This document shows positions 36,493 through 45,489 of a stretch of 64,000 nucleotides of DNA, piece after piece. The notes beneath the pieces are model-generated. The model was not told where the DNA came from. It ran no database searches and saw only the letters and a program-made list of their open reading frames with translations. Every line of letters begins with the position of its first letter. Position 1 is the first letter of the stretch. This DNA is from Streptomyces sp. NBC_01431 (GTDB lineage: Bacteria > Actinomycetota > Actinomycetes > Streptomycetales > Streptomycetaceae). The stretch spans positions 2,418,001 through 2,482,000 of the forward strand of contig NZ_CP109496.1 in the NCBI RefSeq assembly GCF_036231355.1, given 5' to 3'. The translations under genes were made by a program, and so were the position numbers.

Positions 36493-36678
36493 GTGGCTGC
36501 CAACTGCGACGTCTGCGGCAAGGGGCCGAGCTTCGGCAACAACATTTCGCACTCGCACCGCCGTACGTCTCGTCGCTGGAACCCGAACATCCAGCGCGTG
36601 CGTGCCGTGGTCGGTCGGACGCCGAAGCGGCTCAACGTCTGCACCTCGTGCATCAAGGCCGGCAAGGTCTCGCGCTAA
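36493..36678 (+). CDS. rpmB: 50S ribosomal protein L28
   Basis: The protein is 61 aa: [20 protein letters not shown], then [14 protein letters not shown] and [14 protein letters not shown]. The two CxxC pairs show the zinc-binding C+ form, which in streptomycetes coexists with a C- paralogue controlled by zinc. The GTG start has GGAG 7 nt upstream. A classic terminator follows 40 bp later. Confidence 0.97.
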   Translation: MAANCDVCGKGPSFGNNISHSHRRTSRRWNPNIQRVRAVVGRTPKRLNVCTSCIKAGKVSR

Positions 36679-36718
36679 TTGCGACGTCTGTCGTAGCGCA
36701 GCCCCTGCGGTTGCCTTG

Positions 36719-36750
36719 AAAAGCCGGTCCACCTCGGTGGACCGGCTTTT
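36719..36750 (+). terminator. Canonical intrinsic terminator of rpmB
   Basis: AAAAGCCGGTCCACC (36719-36733) pairs with GGTGGACCGGCTTTT (36736-36750), and another T follows. The A-tract on the other side makes it bidirectional, also serving thiD, which converges from the other strand. Confidence 0.93.
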
Positions 36751-36761
36751 TGCCGTACCCG

Positions 36762-37544
36762 CTACCTGAAGCGCCAGCCGTGGTCGACGGGGCCGATGCC
36801 CGCGCCCAGCGCGAATCCCGCGGCGATGGCGCCCGTGACGTACTCCTTGGCCGCCCGGACCGCCTCCGGGACCGTGCTGCCAAGCGCGAGGTACGAGGCG
36901 ACGGCGGAGGCGAGCGTGCAGCCCGTGCCGTGGGTGTGCCGGTTGTCCAGGCGCGGCGCCCGCAGCCAGTGCTCCTCGGCGCCGTCGGTGAGCAGGTCGA
37001 GGGCGTCGCCGGGCAGGTGGCCGCCCTTGATGAGCGCCCACCGCGGTCCGAACTCCAAGATCGCCTGCGCGGCCCGCCGCATCCCGTCCTCGTCCTCGAC
37101 GTGTACGCCGGTGAGCTGGGCCACCTCGTCCAGGTTGGGGGTGGCGACGGTCGCGGTCGGCAGCAGCCTGGTGCGTACGGCGTCGAGGGCTTCGGCGGCG
37201 AGCAGCGGGTCGCCGTGCTTGGAGACGCCCACCGGGTCCACGACGACGGGCGCGTCGGTCGCGGCGAGCAGGTCGGCCACGGCCTCCACCAGCGCCGCTG
37301 AGGACAACATGCCGGTCTTGACGGCCTGTACGCCGATGTCCTCGGCGACGGCCCGGTACTGGGCCCGCACCGCCTCGACCGGGAGTTCCCAGGCGCCCTG
37401 GACGCCGAGCGAGTTCTGGGCGGTCACGGCGGTGATCACGCTCATGCCGTGTACGCCGAGCGCCAGCATCGTCTTGAGGTCGGCCTGGATGCCCGCGCCG
37501 CCGCCGGAGTCGGATCCGGCGACGGTCAGCACGCGAGGGATCAT
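36762..37544 (-). CDS. thiD: Hydroxymethylpyrimidine/phosphomethylpyrimidine kinase
   Basis: The protein is 260 aa. The ribokinase-like motifs [17 protein letters not shown] at the N-terminus and [18 protein letters not shown] near the C-terminus are clear. It phosphorylates HMP and HMP-P for thiamine synthesis. The ATG overlaps the thiL stop (ATGA), so the two thiamine genes are probably translationally coupled. Confidence 0.95.
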   Translation of the reverse strand: MIPRVLTVAGSDSGGGAGIQADLKTMLALGVHGMSVITAVTAQNSLGVQGAWELPVEAVRAQYRAVAEDIGVQAVKTGMLSSAALVEAVADLLAATDAPVVVDPVGVSKHGDPLLAAEALDAVRTRLLPTATVATPNLDEVAQLTGVHVEDEDGMRRAAQAILEFGPRWALIKGGHLPGDALDLLTDGAEEHWLRAPRLDNRHTHGTGCTLASAVASYLALGSTVPEAVRAAKEYVTGAIAAGFALGAGIGPVDHGWRFR

Positions 37545-38506
37545 GCGGGGTCGTCCCCGAAGTGGTCCCAGCCGCCCTTGCTGGTCCAGGGTGCGCCGTC
37601 CACGGTGACGGTGGGCAGCGCGGAGGGGTTGAGGACCTCGCCGATGACCTTCCAGCGGGCGGGCAGCTTCACGTCGGGCGGGAACGTCGCGACGATCGCG
37701 TGGTCCTCGCCCCCGGTGAGCACCCATTGCAGCGGGTCGACGCCGACGGCCTGGCCGATGTCGCTCATCTGCGTCGGGATGTCGATGAGGCCGGACCGCA
37801 GGTCGATGCGGACCTTGCTCGCCTCGGCGATGTGGCCGAGGTCGGCGACCAGACCGTCGCTGACGTCGGTCATGGCGGTGGCACCGAGCCCGGCGGCGGC
37901 GGGGCCCGCGTGGTACGGGGGCTCCGGACGGCGGTGGGCCTCGACGAAGGCGCGCGGTGAGCGGAACCCGCGCGACAGGACCGCGTAGCCCGCCGCCGAC
38001 CAGCCGAGCCAGCCCGTCACCGCGACCACGTCGCCGGGCTGGGCGCCGGCCCGGGTCACCGGCTCGTGGTTGCGCAGGTCGCCGAGTGCGGTGATGGCGA
38101 CGGTGATGGTGTCCCCGCGCACGACGTCGCCGCCGACCACGGCCGCGCCCGCGACCTGGCACTCGTCGCGGATGCCGTCCATCAGCTCGGTGGGCCAGGT
38201 GACCGGCAGTTCGGCCGGTACGACCAGGCCGAGCAGGATCGCGGTCGGCACGGCGCCCATGGCGGCGATGTCGGCCAGGTTCTGCGCGGCCGCCTTGCGG
38301 CCCACGTCGTACGCCGTCGACCAGTCGCGCCGGAAGTGCCGCCCCTCCAGGAGGATGTCCGTGCTGGCGACCACCCTGCGGTCGGGTGCGGTGACGACCG
38401 CGGCGTCGTCGCCGGGCCCCAGCCGTACCGCGGGGGTGGAGGTGAGCCGGGAGGTCAGCTCCCTGATGAGCCCGAATTCCCCCAACTCGCCCACAGTGCC
38501 TTTCAC
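37541..38506 (-). CDS. thiL: Thiamine-monophosphate kinase
   Basis: The protein is 321 aa. Motifs are [47 protein letters not shown] and [18 protein letters not shown]. It makes thiamine diphosphate. The GTG start at 38506 has GAGG upstream. It is the first gene of a two-gene thiL-thiD unit. No TPP riboswitch is apparent in the 224-bp upstream gap, which is shared with a divergent gene. Confidence 0.95.
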   Translation of the reverse strand: MKGTVGELGEFGLIRELTSRLTSTPAVRLGPGDDAAVVTAPDRRVVASTDILLEGRHFRRDWSTAYDVGRKAAAQNLADIAAMGAVPTAILLGLVVPAELPVTWPTELMDGIRDECQVAGAAVVGGDVVRGDTITVAITALGDLRNHEPVTRAGAQPGDVVAVTGWLGWSAAGYAVLSRGFRSPRAFVEAHRRPEPPYHAGPAAAGLGATAMTDVSDGLVADLGHIAEASKVRIDLRSGLIDIPTQMSDIGQAVGVDPLQWVLTGGEDHAIVATFPPDVKLPARWKVIGEVLNPSALPTVTVDGAPWTSKGGWDHFGDDPA

Positions 38507-38730
38507 CGTGTCCCACCTCTCATTTTCGTACCCCCCGGGCCCCGGCCGGCTTGCGGTCGCGAGCGGTCCCGGCCGTGGGTACCGTCAACACATACGTCAA
38601 CTTCATGTCCGTCTTCGCCTGTCGGTGTGAGCGGCCGGGCGCGCGGGTCTCCCCGTCGCGCGGGGCGACGCGGTACCGTGGCGTCTCTTTCTCTCCCCCA
38701 CATGATCCTCGTGGCCGCCCTGGAGGTTCC

Positions 38731-38964
38731 GTGGTACAGGCGTACATCCTCATTCAGACCGAGGTGGGCAAGGCGTCGACAGTCGCCGAGGCCATCGGAA
38801 AGCTCACGGGGGTGATCCAGGCCGAAGACGTGACCGGACCGTACGACGTGATCGTGCGGGCGCAGGCCGAGACGGTTGACGAACTCGGTCGCATGGTGGT
38901 CGCCAAAGTCCAGCAAGTGGACGGCATCACCCGAACCCTGACCTGCCCGGTCGTTCATCTGTAG
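38731..38964 (+). CDS. Stand-alone Lrp/AsnC ligand-binding (RAM) domain protein
   Basis: The protein is 77 aa. It is only the RAM half of an Lrp regulator: AYILIQTEVGKASTVAEAI, then VTGPYDVIVRAQAETVDEL and ITRTLTCPVVHL. There is no helix-turn-helix. The GTG start has GGAGG 6 nt upstream. Such proteins may bind amino acids and form oligomers; the target is unknown. The gene lies between divergent thiL and a lipoprotein gene 20 bp downstream. Confidence 0.88.
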   Translation: MVQAYILIQTEVGKASTVAEAIGKLTGVIQAEDVTGPYDVIVRAQAETVDELGRMVVAKVQQVDGITRTLTCPVVHL

Positions 38965-38984
38965 CCCCCGCTTACCCTGGGCCG

Positions 38985-39458
38985 GTGACTTTCTCTCGCC
39001 GCCGGCCGCTTCTCGTCCTGTCCGCGGTCGCCGTCCTGGCGGCCGCGGGCTGTTCTTCGTCCGACGCCACCGCGAAGGTGGCGGTTCCCACCCCGTCCGC
39101 GAAGGACGCGGCCGCCTGCGCGGCGCTGGACAAGCTTCTGCCCGACACCGTGGCCGGGCAGAAGCGGCACGACCCCACCCCAAAGTCGCCGCTGACGGCC
39201 CGGTGGGGGGACGGGGACGCGGAGATCGTACTGCGCTGCGGGATTCCGCGGGGTGACGAGATGAACGACCCCAAGTCCAACGGAGTTCAGGTGAACGGGG
39301 TCTGGTGGGTCGTGTTCCCGCGCTCCGAGGGCCCCCGGTTCGTCACCGCCTACCGGGAGCCCTACATCGAGCTCCTGACGGGGACGCGGTACGCGCACGA
39401 CGCGTCCGTGCTCCAGGCGTTCGGCGCCCCCGTCGTCAAGGCCACCAAGAGCCTCTAG
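38985..39458 (+). CDS. DUF3515 lipoprotein
   Basis: The protein is 157 aa. A lipoprotein signal peptide is clear: RRRPLLVLSAVAVLAAAGC, with the lipobox AAGC giving a lipid-modified cysteine near residue 23. The rest matches DUF3515, a short actinobacterial family of unknown function (LPDTVAGQKRHD and LRCGIPRGDEM). The GTG start at 38985 lacks a strong ribosome site. Its stop TAG shares the palindrome CTAG with the ddl stop on the other strand. Confidence 0.87.
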   Translation: MTFSRRRPLLVLSAVAVLAAAGCSSSDATAKVAVPTPSAKDAAACAALDKLLPDTVAGQKRHDPTPKSPLTARWGDGDAEIVLRCGIPRGDEMNDPKSNGVQVNGVWWVVFPRSEGPRFVTAYREPYIELLTGTRYAHDASVLQAFGAPVVKATKSL

Positions 39459-40612
39459 CGCAGCCCCGTCGGCCTGCGCAGCGCCGCCTGGAGGAGGCGG
39501 TCGACGAGCTCGGCGTAGTCGACGCCGCTCTCCTGCCACATCCGCGGGTACATCGAGATCGGCGTGAACCCCGGCATCGTGTTGATCTCGTTGATGACGA
39601 ACTCGCCGTTGTCCTGGAGGAAGAAGTCCGCGCGGACCAGCCCCTCGCAGGACGCCGCCTCGAAGGCCTCGACGGCCAGGCGCCGCACCTCGGCGGTGGC
39701 TTCCTCGCCGATCGGGGCGGGCACGATCCCGGCCGCCGAGTCGATGTACTTGGCCTCGAAGTCGTAGAAGTCGTGGGCGGTCACCGGCGGGATCTCGGCG
39801 GGCACGCTGGCTCGCGGTCCGTCCTCGAACTCCAGCACCCCGCACTCGATCTCGCGGCCGCGCAGCAGCGACTCGACGAGGAACTTGGGGTCGTGGCGGC
39901 GGGCCTCGGCGATCGCCTCGTCCAGGCCGTCGAAGGAGTCCACCTTGGTGATGCCGAACGAGGAGCCGGCCCGGGACGGCTTGATGAACAGCGGCCAGCC
40001 GTGCTCGCCTGCGAAGTCCGCGATCCGCTGGCGGGCGCTCTTCTCGTCCTGCTCCCACTCGCGCGGGCGCACCACGAGGTAGGGCCCCACGGGCAGCCCG
40101 AAGGAGGTGAAGACGCGCTTCATGTACTCCTTGTCCTGGCCGACGGCCGAGGCGAGCACGCCCGCACCGACGTAGGGGATGCCGGAGAGCTCCAGGAGGC
40201 CCTGGAGGGTGCCGTCCTCGCCGTAGGGGCCGTGCAGCACGGGGAAGACCACGTCGACCTCGCCCAGTGCCTTGGGCACCGTTCCGGGCTCGCTGTAGAC
40301 GACTTCGCGGCTGGCCGGGTCCACGGGGAGGATCACGCCGCCCTCGGAGGACTCGGCGAGGTCCTCGACGCTGGGCGTGCGGCGGTCGGTGATCGCCATC
40401 CGCTCGGGTTCGTCGGCGGTGAGCGCCCAGCGGCCGTCCGTCGTGATGCCGATGGGCAGCACGTCGTACTTCGTACGGTCGATGGCGCGCAGCACGGCAC
40501 CGGCGGTGACGACCGAGATGCCGTGTTCGGAGCTGCGGCCGCCGAACACTACGGCCACCCGCGGCTTGCGGAGCTGCTTCTCAGGGCTCTGGGGGAGGTT
40601 CTCGCTGCTCAT
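39455..40612 (-). CDS. ddl: D-alanine--D-alanine ligase
   Basis: The protein is 385 aa with an ATP-grasp fold. Motifs are VAVVFGGRSSEHGISVVTAG, HGPYGEDGTLQGLLELSGI, WPLFIKPSRAGSSFGI and INEINTMPGFTPISMYP. It makes the D-Ala-D-Ala dipeptide of peptidoglycan. It is the last gene of the plsC-gpsA-ddl run, with a 58-bp gap from gpsA. It overlaps the DUF3515 gene by four bases tail-to-tail. Confidence 0.96.
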   Translation of the reverse strand: MSSENLPQSPEKQLRKPRVAVVFGGRSSEHGISVVTAGAVLRAIDRTKYDVLPIGITTDGRWALTADEPERMAITDRRTPSVEDLAESSEGGVILPVDPASREVVYSEPGTVPKALGEVDVVFPVLHGPYGEDGTLQGLLELSGIPYVGAGVLASAVGQDKEYMKRVFTSFGLPVGPYLVVRPREWEQDEKSARQRIADFAGEHGWPLFIKPSRAGSSFGITKVDSFDGLDEAIAEARRHDPKFLVESLLRGREIECGVLEFEDGPRASVPAEIPPVTAHDFYDFEAKYIDSAAGIVPAPIGEEATAEVRRLAVEAFEAASCEGLVRADFFLQDNGEFVINEINTMPGFTPISMYPRMWQESGVDYAELVDRLLQAALRRPTGLR

Positions 40613-40670
40613 ATCGCGTTGAGAGTACCCGTTCGAAGCCCCGCGGCCACTGCCGCGGGGCCCGGCGCGG

Positions 40671-41684
40671 TCAGCGCCGCTCGGCCTTGGCGCTGCGCGA
40701 CATCAGCTCCTTGAGGGCGACGACCGGCGGCTTCCCCTCGTGGACGATGTCGACGACGGTCTCCGTGATGGGCATGTCCACCCCGTGCCTGCGGGCCAGA
40801 TCCCGTACGGATTCGCAGGACTTGACGCCCTCGGCGGTCTGCTTGGTGACGGCGATCGTCTCCTGCAGGGTCATGCCCTTGCCGAGGTTGGTGCCGAAGG
40901 TGTGGTTGCGCGAGAGCGGCGAGGAGCAGGTGGCGACGAGGTCGCCGAGGCCGGCGAGGCCGGAGAACGTCAGCGGGTCCGCGCCCATCGCGAGGCCGAG
41001 CCGGGTCGTTTCGGCGAGGCCGCGGGTGATGAGCGAGCCCTTGGCGTTGTCGCCGAGCCCCATGCCGTCGGCGATGCCGACGGCGAGACCGATGACGTTC
41101 TTGACGGCGCCGCCCAGTTCGCAGCCCACGACGTCGGTGTTGGTGTACGGGCGGAAGTACGGGGTGTGGCAGGCGGCCTGGAGGCGCTGGGCGACCAACT
41201 CGTCGCGGCAGGCGACGACGGCCGCGGCCGGCATCCGCTTGGCGATCTCCTTGGCGAGGTTGGGCCCGGTGACCACCGCGACGCGGTCCTCGGAGACCTT
41301 GGCGACCTCGGCGATGACCTCGCTCATCCGCTTGGCGGTGCCGAGTTCCACGCCCTTCATCAGGGAGACGAGCACGGTGTCGGGGGCCAGCAGGGGCGCC
41401 CAGGCGGCGAGGTTGTCGCGCAGCGTCTGGGAGGGCACGGCGAGGACGGTGAAGTCGGCGCCGGCCGCGGCCTCGGCCGGATCGGTCGTGGCCCGTACGG
41501 ACGCGGGCAGTTCGATGCCCGGCAGGTAGTCCGGGTTGGTGCGCGTGGAGTTGACCGCTTCGACGAGCTCGGGCCGGCGGGCCCAGAGGGTCACCTCGCA
41601 GCCCGCGTCGGCGAGGACGATGGCGAACGCCGTGCCCCACGAACCGGTCCCGAACACCGCTGCCTTGGTGGTGCCGTGTGTCAC
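40671..41684 (-). CDS. gpsA: Glycerol-3-phosphate dehydrogenase [NAD(P)+]
   Basis: The protein is 337 aa. The Rossmann motif is AAVFGTGSWGTAFAIVLADAG, and the C-terminal half carries GGAVKNVIGLAVGIADGMGLG and GLGDLVATCSSPLSRN. It makes sn-glycerol-3-phosphate for lipids, which fits the upstream plsC. The GTG start overlaps the plsC stop (GTGA). Confidence 0.95.
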   Translation of the reverse strand: MTHGTTKAAVFGTGSWGTAFAIVLADAGCEVTLWARRPELVEAVNSTRTNPDYLPGIELPASVRATTDPAEAAAGADFTVLAVPSQTLRDNLAAWAPLLAPDTVLVSLMKGVELGTAKRMSEVIAEVAKVSEDRVAVVTGPNLAKEIAKRMPAAAVVACRDELVAQRLQAACHTPYFRPYTNTDVVGCELGGAVKNVIGLAVGIADGMGLGDNAKGSLITRGLAETTRLGLAMGADPLTFSGLAGLGDLVATCSSPLSRNHTFGTNLGKGMTLQETIAVTKQTAEGVKSCESVRDLARRHGVDMPITETVVDIVHEGKPPVVALKELMSRSAKAERR

Positions 41685-42433
41685 TTGGTGCCCTCCCCGG
41701 CGGCCTCGCGGCGCTGCCGCGCGCGGACTTCGCGCAGATCGTACGGCTTCTCGGGGGCCTTCTCGCCCCGCAACTCCTCCAGGAGGCCGGTGATCGAGGC
41801 CATGATGACCTCGGTGACCTCCTTGAGGACCTCCGGCGTCGGCTCCTTGTCGTAGAACCGGTCCAGGTCCACCGGCGGACCGGCCTTCACCTGGAGCGTC
41901 TTGCGCGGGAAGAAGCGGACCTTGTTCTCCTTGGCGTACGGCGGCATCGCCAAGTTGGCGCCCCACTGGGCGATCGGGATGACGGGTGCCCTCGTCATCA
42001 GCGCGGCCCGCGCGACTCCGGTCTTCGCGGTCATCGGCCACTGGCCCGGGTCGCGGGTGAGGGTGCCTTCGGGGTAGAAGGCGACGCATTCACCGCGCTC
42101 CACGGCGTCAACGGCGGCGCGGAAGGCGCCGACGGCGTTGGTCGACTCGCGGTAGACGGGAATCTGGGCGGTACCGCGCAGCAGGATCCCGACACCCGGC
42201 GTCTTGAAAAGCGCGGCCTTCGCCAGGAATCGGGGCACGCGGCCGGTGTTGTATTGGAAATGCCCGTAGGAGAACATGTCCAGATACGAGTTGTGATTGA
42301 TGGCGGTGATGAATCCGCCGTCGGCCGGAATGTTCTCCATTCCCTGCCAGTCCCGCTTGAACAGAACGACCAGCGGCGGTTTTGAGATGACCGCCGCCAG
42401 GCGGTACCAGAAGCCGATTCTGCGGCGGGACAC
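41681..42433 (-). CDS. plsC: 1-acyl-sn-glycerol-3-phosphate acyltransferase-type protein
   Basis: The protein is 250 aa. The acyltransferase HxxxxD motif is HNSYLD, and a second motif FYPEGTLTRDPGQW follows with the conserved Glu-Gly. It has hydrophobic segments near the N-terminus (AAVISKPPLVVLF). It probably adds the second acyl chain in phosphatidate synthesis. I chose GTG 42433 because AGGAAGG lies about 7 nt upstream; an in-frame start farther up adds unconserved residues. It overlaps gpsA by four bases. Confidence 0.88.
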   Translation of the reverse strand: MSRRRIGFWYRLAAVISKPPLVVLFKRDWQGMENIPADGGFITAINHNSYLDMFSYGHFQYNTGRVPRFLAKAALFKTPGVGILLRGTAQIPVYRESTNAVGAFRAAVDAVERGECVAFYPEGTLTRDPGQWPMTAKTGVARAALMTRAPVIPIAQWGANLAMPPYAKENKVRFFPRKTLQVKAGPPVDLDRFYDKEPTPEVLKEVTEVIMASITGLLEELRGEKAPEKPYDLREVRARQRREAAGEGTK

Positions 42434-42646
42434 TCGGACACCTTCCTCTGTGGACCCGGCCGGGCCGCTGCGGACCCGGGGGGCGAACTGACCCTGCGCG
42501 GCTGCTGGTGGCAAGTGTCGCCCCGGGCCCCTGGTCTGTCGAGAACACCGTACGCCCCGGCCCGGACAGCGGCCCTGCTGGCGGGTGACAATGAAACCCG
42601 CCGCCGCCCGGCCCGATCAAGGCGGCGCCCGGACGGAGGGGACGCC

Positions 42647-43306
42647 ACGAACACCGCCACAGCTGCCCGCTGGTCCCTCGTCATACCGCTGAAGCCCTTG
42701 GCGCTGGCCAAGAGCAGACTGGCGGCCGCCGTCGGCGGTGAGCTGCGGCCGCGGCTCGCCCTCGCGTTCGCGCTCGACACGGTGGCGGCCGCGCTCGACT
42801 GCCCGGTGGTGCGTGATGTGGCGGTCGTCACCAACGACCCGCTGGCCGGGGCGCAACTGGCCGCGCTCGGCGCGCGCGTCGTGCCCGACTCCCCCGGGGC
42901 GGGCCTCAACCCCGCGCTGGCGTACGGGGCGTACCGGGTGCGCGCCCGGCGCCCGGCGGCCCCGGTGGCGGCGTTGAACGCGGATCTGCCCGCGCTGCGC
43001 CCCGCGGACCTGGGCCGGGTGCTCGCCGCGGCGGCCGCATTTCCGCGGGCATTTCTCGCGGACGCGGCGGGAATCGGCACGACTTTTCTTTCGGCCCTGC
43101 CCGGCGTCGATTTGAATCCGTATTTCGGCGGTCCTTCCCGGGCCGCCCATTCGGCGTCGGGGGCCGCGGAAATCCTGCTCGACGGCGTCGATTCGGTGCG
43201 CGGTGACGTGGACACCGGCGCGGATCTGCGCGCCGCCCTGGCCCTGGGCGTGGGCCCGGCCACCGCCGCGCTGCGCCAGGCTCTGGCCTCCGTACCGGGG
43301 CACTAG
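42647..43306 (+). CDS. cofC: 2-phospho-L-lactate guanylyltransferase
   Basis: The protein is about 219 aa. Motifs are VIPLKPLALAKSRLAAAVGG, VTNDPLAGAQLAALG and VAALNADLPALRPADL, which match CofC/FbiD of coenzyme F420 synthesis. The expected start has a strong GGAGGGG site, but the codon there is ACG (42647), not ATG or GTG. A GTG at 42515 in the same frame would add 44 residues with no family look. The call of the gene is firm; the start is not. Confidence 0.85.
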   Translation, partial: TNTATAARWSLVIPLKPLALAKSRLAAAVGGELRPRLALAFALDTVAAALDCPVVRDVAVVTNDPLAGAQLAALGARVVPDSPGAGLNPALAYGAYRVRARRPAAPVAALNADLPALRPADLGRVLAAAAAFPRAFLADAAGIGTTFLSALPGVDLNPYFGGPSRAAHSASGAAEILLDGVDSVRGDVDTGADLRAALALGVGPATAALRQALASVPGH

Positions 43307-43315
43307 GCTGGCGGT

Positions 43316-43519
43316 ATGCAGGCGACCGCGTACACATACGACCCCGAGACCCGCAGCGGCAGTGTGCTGCTCGACGACGGCACCCCGGTGGACTTCGGCG
43401 CCCCGGCGTTCGACGCGGGCGGTCTGCGGCTGCTGCGGCCCGGACAGCGGGTCCGCATCGAGACCGAGGCGGGCGGCACCGGGCTGCACATCACTCTGGT
43501 GACGTTGCAGACCTTCTGA
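43316..43519 (+). CDS. Small acidic beta-rich protein (cold-shock-like fold possible)
   Basis: The protein is 67 aa: MQATAYTYDPETRSGSVLLD, then DGTPVDFGAPAFDAG and LRPGQRVRIETEAG. The order of strands is reminiscent of a small OB or cold-shock-like fold, but the RNP motifs of CspA are absent. The ATG at 43316 lies 9 bp after cofC, so the two genes are probably one transcript. No function is assigned. Confidence 0.8.
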   Translation: MQATAYTYDPETRSGSVLLDDGTPVDFGAPAFDAGGLRLLRPGQRVRIETEAGGTGLHITLVTLQTF

Positions 43520-43557
43520 GGCGGCGGCGCCCTGTGAAACTGGCCGAAAACGGCCGC

Positions 43558-43588
43558 GGGCCGGGTCTCCCCGAAGGGAGCCCGGCCC
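43558..43588. terminator. GC-rich terminator hairpin between convergent genes
   Basis: GGGCCGGG-T-CTCC (43558-43570) pairs with GGAGCCCGGCCC (43577-43588), with a single bulged T and a short loop. It lies between the 67-aa gene and hupS, which end toward each other. Confidence 0.72.
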
Positions 43589-43621
43589 GGCGCATGCACC
43601 TTGCCGCGTGAGAGCCGCGTA

Positions 43622-44278
43622 CTACTTGCGAGCGGTGGCCTTCTTGGCGGTGGTCTTGCGCGCCGTGGCCTTCTTCGCGGGCGCCTTCTTCGCGACGGCC
43701 TTCTTGGCCGGCGCGGTCTTCTTGGCGGTGGCCTTCTTGGCGGTCGTCTTCTTCGCCGCCGTGGTCTTCGCGGCGGTGGCCGTGGTCTTCTTGGCGGTGG
43801 CCTTCTTGGCGGTGGTCTTCTTCGCCGCCGTGGTCTTCGCGGCGGTGGTCTTCTTCACCGCGGTGGCCTTCTTGGCGGCCGTCGTCTTCTTGGCGGTGGC
43901 CTTCTTGGCCGCGGCCTTCTTGACGGTGGTACGGGTGGAAGCGCCGCCCGAGAGGCTGCCCTTGGGGGCCTTCTTGACGGCCACGTCGTTCTTCGGGAGC
44001 TTCTTCGAGCCCGCGACGAGGTCCTTGAAGCCCTGGCCCGCGCGGAAGCGCGGAACCGAGGTCTTCTTGACCCGTACACGCTCACCCGTCTGCGGGTTGC
44101 GGGCGTACCGGGCCGGGCGGTCGACCTTCTCGAACGAGCCGAAACCGGTGACCGAGACGCGGTCGCCGGCGACGACTGCGCGGACGATCGCGTCCAGCAC
44201 CGCGTCAACCGCGTCCGCGGCCTGCTGACGGCCGCCGACCTTGTCGGCAATCGCTTCTACGAGCTGCGCCTTGTTCAC
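43622..44278 (-). CDS. hupS: HupS, HU-family nucleoid protein with a histone H1-like Lys-rich tail
   Basis: The protein is 218 aa. The N-terminal ~90 residues are a standard HU fold (MNKAQLVEAIADKVGG, then VTGFGSFEKVDRPARYARNP). Residues ~115-218 are a repeating Lys/Ala/Thr tail built from units such as KKTTAAKK and KKATAKK. This matches HupS of Streptomyces, which compacts the chromosome during sporulation. The start is GTG 44278 with AAGGGGAAG upstream. A promoter-like sequence is seen at 44330-44358. Confidence 0.96.
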   Translation of the reverse strand: MNKAQLVEAIADKVGGRQQAADAVDAVLDAIVRAVVAGDRVSVTGFGSFEKVDRPARYARNPQTGERVRVKKTSVPRFRAGQGFKDLVAGSKKLPKNDVAVKKAPKGSLSGGASTRTTVKKAAAKKATAKKTTAAKKATAVKKTTAAKTTAAKKTTAKKATAKKTTATAAKTTAAKKTTAKKATAKKTAPAKKAVAKKAPAKKATARKTTAKKATARK

Positions 44279-44329
44279 GTCTTCCCCTTCGGAGACATTG
44301 CCTGAGCGAAAGTGTCCAGGCCTTTTCGC

Positions 44330-44358
44330 ACGTTAGGCAGATATATACCGCAAATCAA
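44330..44358 (-). promoter_or_regulatory. Candidate hupS promoter
   Basis: Minus strand: TTGATT-N17-TAACGT, with the spacer holding the AT-rich TATATATC. It is about 50 bp before the hupS start and unusually AT-rich for this genome. The hexamers fit a housekeeping sigma consensus at most positions. Confidence 0.55.
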
Positions 44359-44422
44359 ACACGAAACGGGCTAATCACCCTAGTGCCGCAACGAAGTCGG
44401 CTCTCACCGAGTTCCTTGCGGC

Positions 44423-44650
44423 TCAGTCGCCTTCGGGGAATCGGCCCTCGTCGAGGTCCTTCATCAACCGGTCCAGACGCCTTGCCGCATCGGCGAGATC
44501 GTGTTTGGCCGCCGCCGTGATGACCAGCAGCTTCCGGGACAGCGCCATCCGTACGCCCTCCGGGACTTGCAGTTCGCGCACCCTTGTGTGCGCTTCTTTG
44601 AGTTGGTCCGCCACCATCCCGTAGAGCCCGAGTTGGCTGTCGCGTTCCAT
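44423..44650 (-). CDS. Small conserved helical protein of unknown function
   Basis: The protein is 75 aa: MERDSQLGLYGMVADQLKEA, then ELQVPEGVRMALSRKLLVIT and RRLDRLMKDLDEGRFPEGD. It is mostly helical and charged, with no known motif. I chose ATG 44650; upstream extension reads as nonsense. It lies upstream of hupS on the same strand, separated by 144 bp that contain the hupS promoter. Confidence 0.72.
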   Translation of the reverse strand: MERDSQLGLYGMVADQLKEAHTRVRELQVPEGVRMALSRKLLVITAAAKHDLADAARRLDRLMKDLDEGRFPEGD

Positions 44651-44817
44651 GCGTCGATTGTGCCATCTGAGGCGAGTTGTCACCTCCGGCGGGGGCAACT
44701 GAGCGAATCCAGCGACCACCGGACGTCCGTACGCACCCCCGATCGCGCAAGCGACTATCCAGCCATCTGCCCTGCGCGCAAGGCTAGTTGACGTCACCCC
44801 CGGAGCCCAAAACGCGA

Positions 44818-44860
44818 CGCGCCCCCTGCCCGGAAACCAATCCGGAAATCAGGGGGCGCG
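44818..44860 (-). terminator. Terminator downstream of leuD
   Basis: CGCGCCCCCTG (44818-44828) pairs with CAGGGGGCGCG (44850-44860), with an inner CCGGA...TCCGG stem. It follows the leuD stop by 29 bp. Confidence 0.78.
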
Positions 44861-44889
44861 ATGCAGCCGAAGGGGGGTCAATAGGCGGT

Positions 44890-45483
44890 TCAGGCCTGGA
44901 TCGTGCTGGGCTTGAAGGAGGGCCGGCGCCCCTCGTAGGTGGCGATGTCGGGCTCGTTCTGGAGCGTGATCGAGATGTCGTCCAGGCCGTTCAGAAGCCG
45001 CCAGCGGGCGTTTTCGTCGAGTTCGAAGTCGGCCGTGACGCCTTCCGCGCGAACCTGGCGGTCCTGCAGGTCAACGGTGATTTCGGCGCTCGGGTCGCGC
45101 TCGGTCAGCTCCCACAGCGCGTCCACGACTTTCTGGTCGAGAACTACGGTGAGCAGCCCGTTCTTCAGCGAGTTGCCGCGGAAGATGTCGGCGAAGCGGG
45201 ACGAGATCACGGTTTTGAAGCCGTAGTTCTGCAGCGCCCACACCGCGTGCTCGCGGGAGGAGCCGGTACCGAAGTCCGGTCCGGCCACCAAAACCGTGGC
45301 GCCCTTGCGCTCGGGCTTGTTCAGGACGAACTCGGGGTCCTTGCGCCAGGCCTCGAAGAGCCCGTCCTCGAAGCCGTCCCGGGTGACCTTCTTCAGCCAG
45401 TGGGCCGGGATGATCTGGTCGGTGTCGACGTTGGAGCGCCGCAGCGGTACCGCCCGGCCGGTGTGCGTGGTGAATGCTTCCAT
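44890..45483 (-). CDS. leuD: 3-isopropylmalate dehydratase small subunit
   Basis: The protein is 197 aa. It begins [31 protein letters not shown], and the catalytic-side [18 protein letters not shown] motif is clear. With LeuC it isomerises 2-isopropylmalate in leucine synthesis. It lies 6 bp after leuC. Confidence 0.96.
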   Translation of the reverse strand: MEAFTTHTGRAVPLRRSNVDTDQIIPAHWLKKVTRDGFEDGLFEAWRKDPEFVLNKPERKGATVLVAGPDFGTGSSREHAVWALQNYGFKTVISSRFADIFRGNSLKNGLLTVVLDQKVVDALWELTERDPSAEITVDLQDRQVRAEGVTADFELDENARWRLLNGLDDISITLQNEPDIATYEGRRPSFKPSTIQA

Positions 45484-45489
45484 GGCTGA

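Noticed and set aside
38507..38730. Possible TPP riboswitch before thiL
   Set aside because: I looked for the conserved CTGAGA and ACCTGA-type THI-box elements and did not find them.
43640..43930. Repeated short units that look like a CRISPR array or minisatellite
   Set aside because: They are the codons of the HupS Lys/Ala/Thr tail. There are no spacers and the frame is intact.
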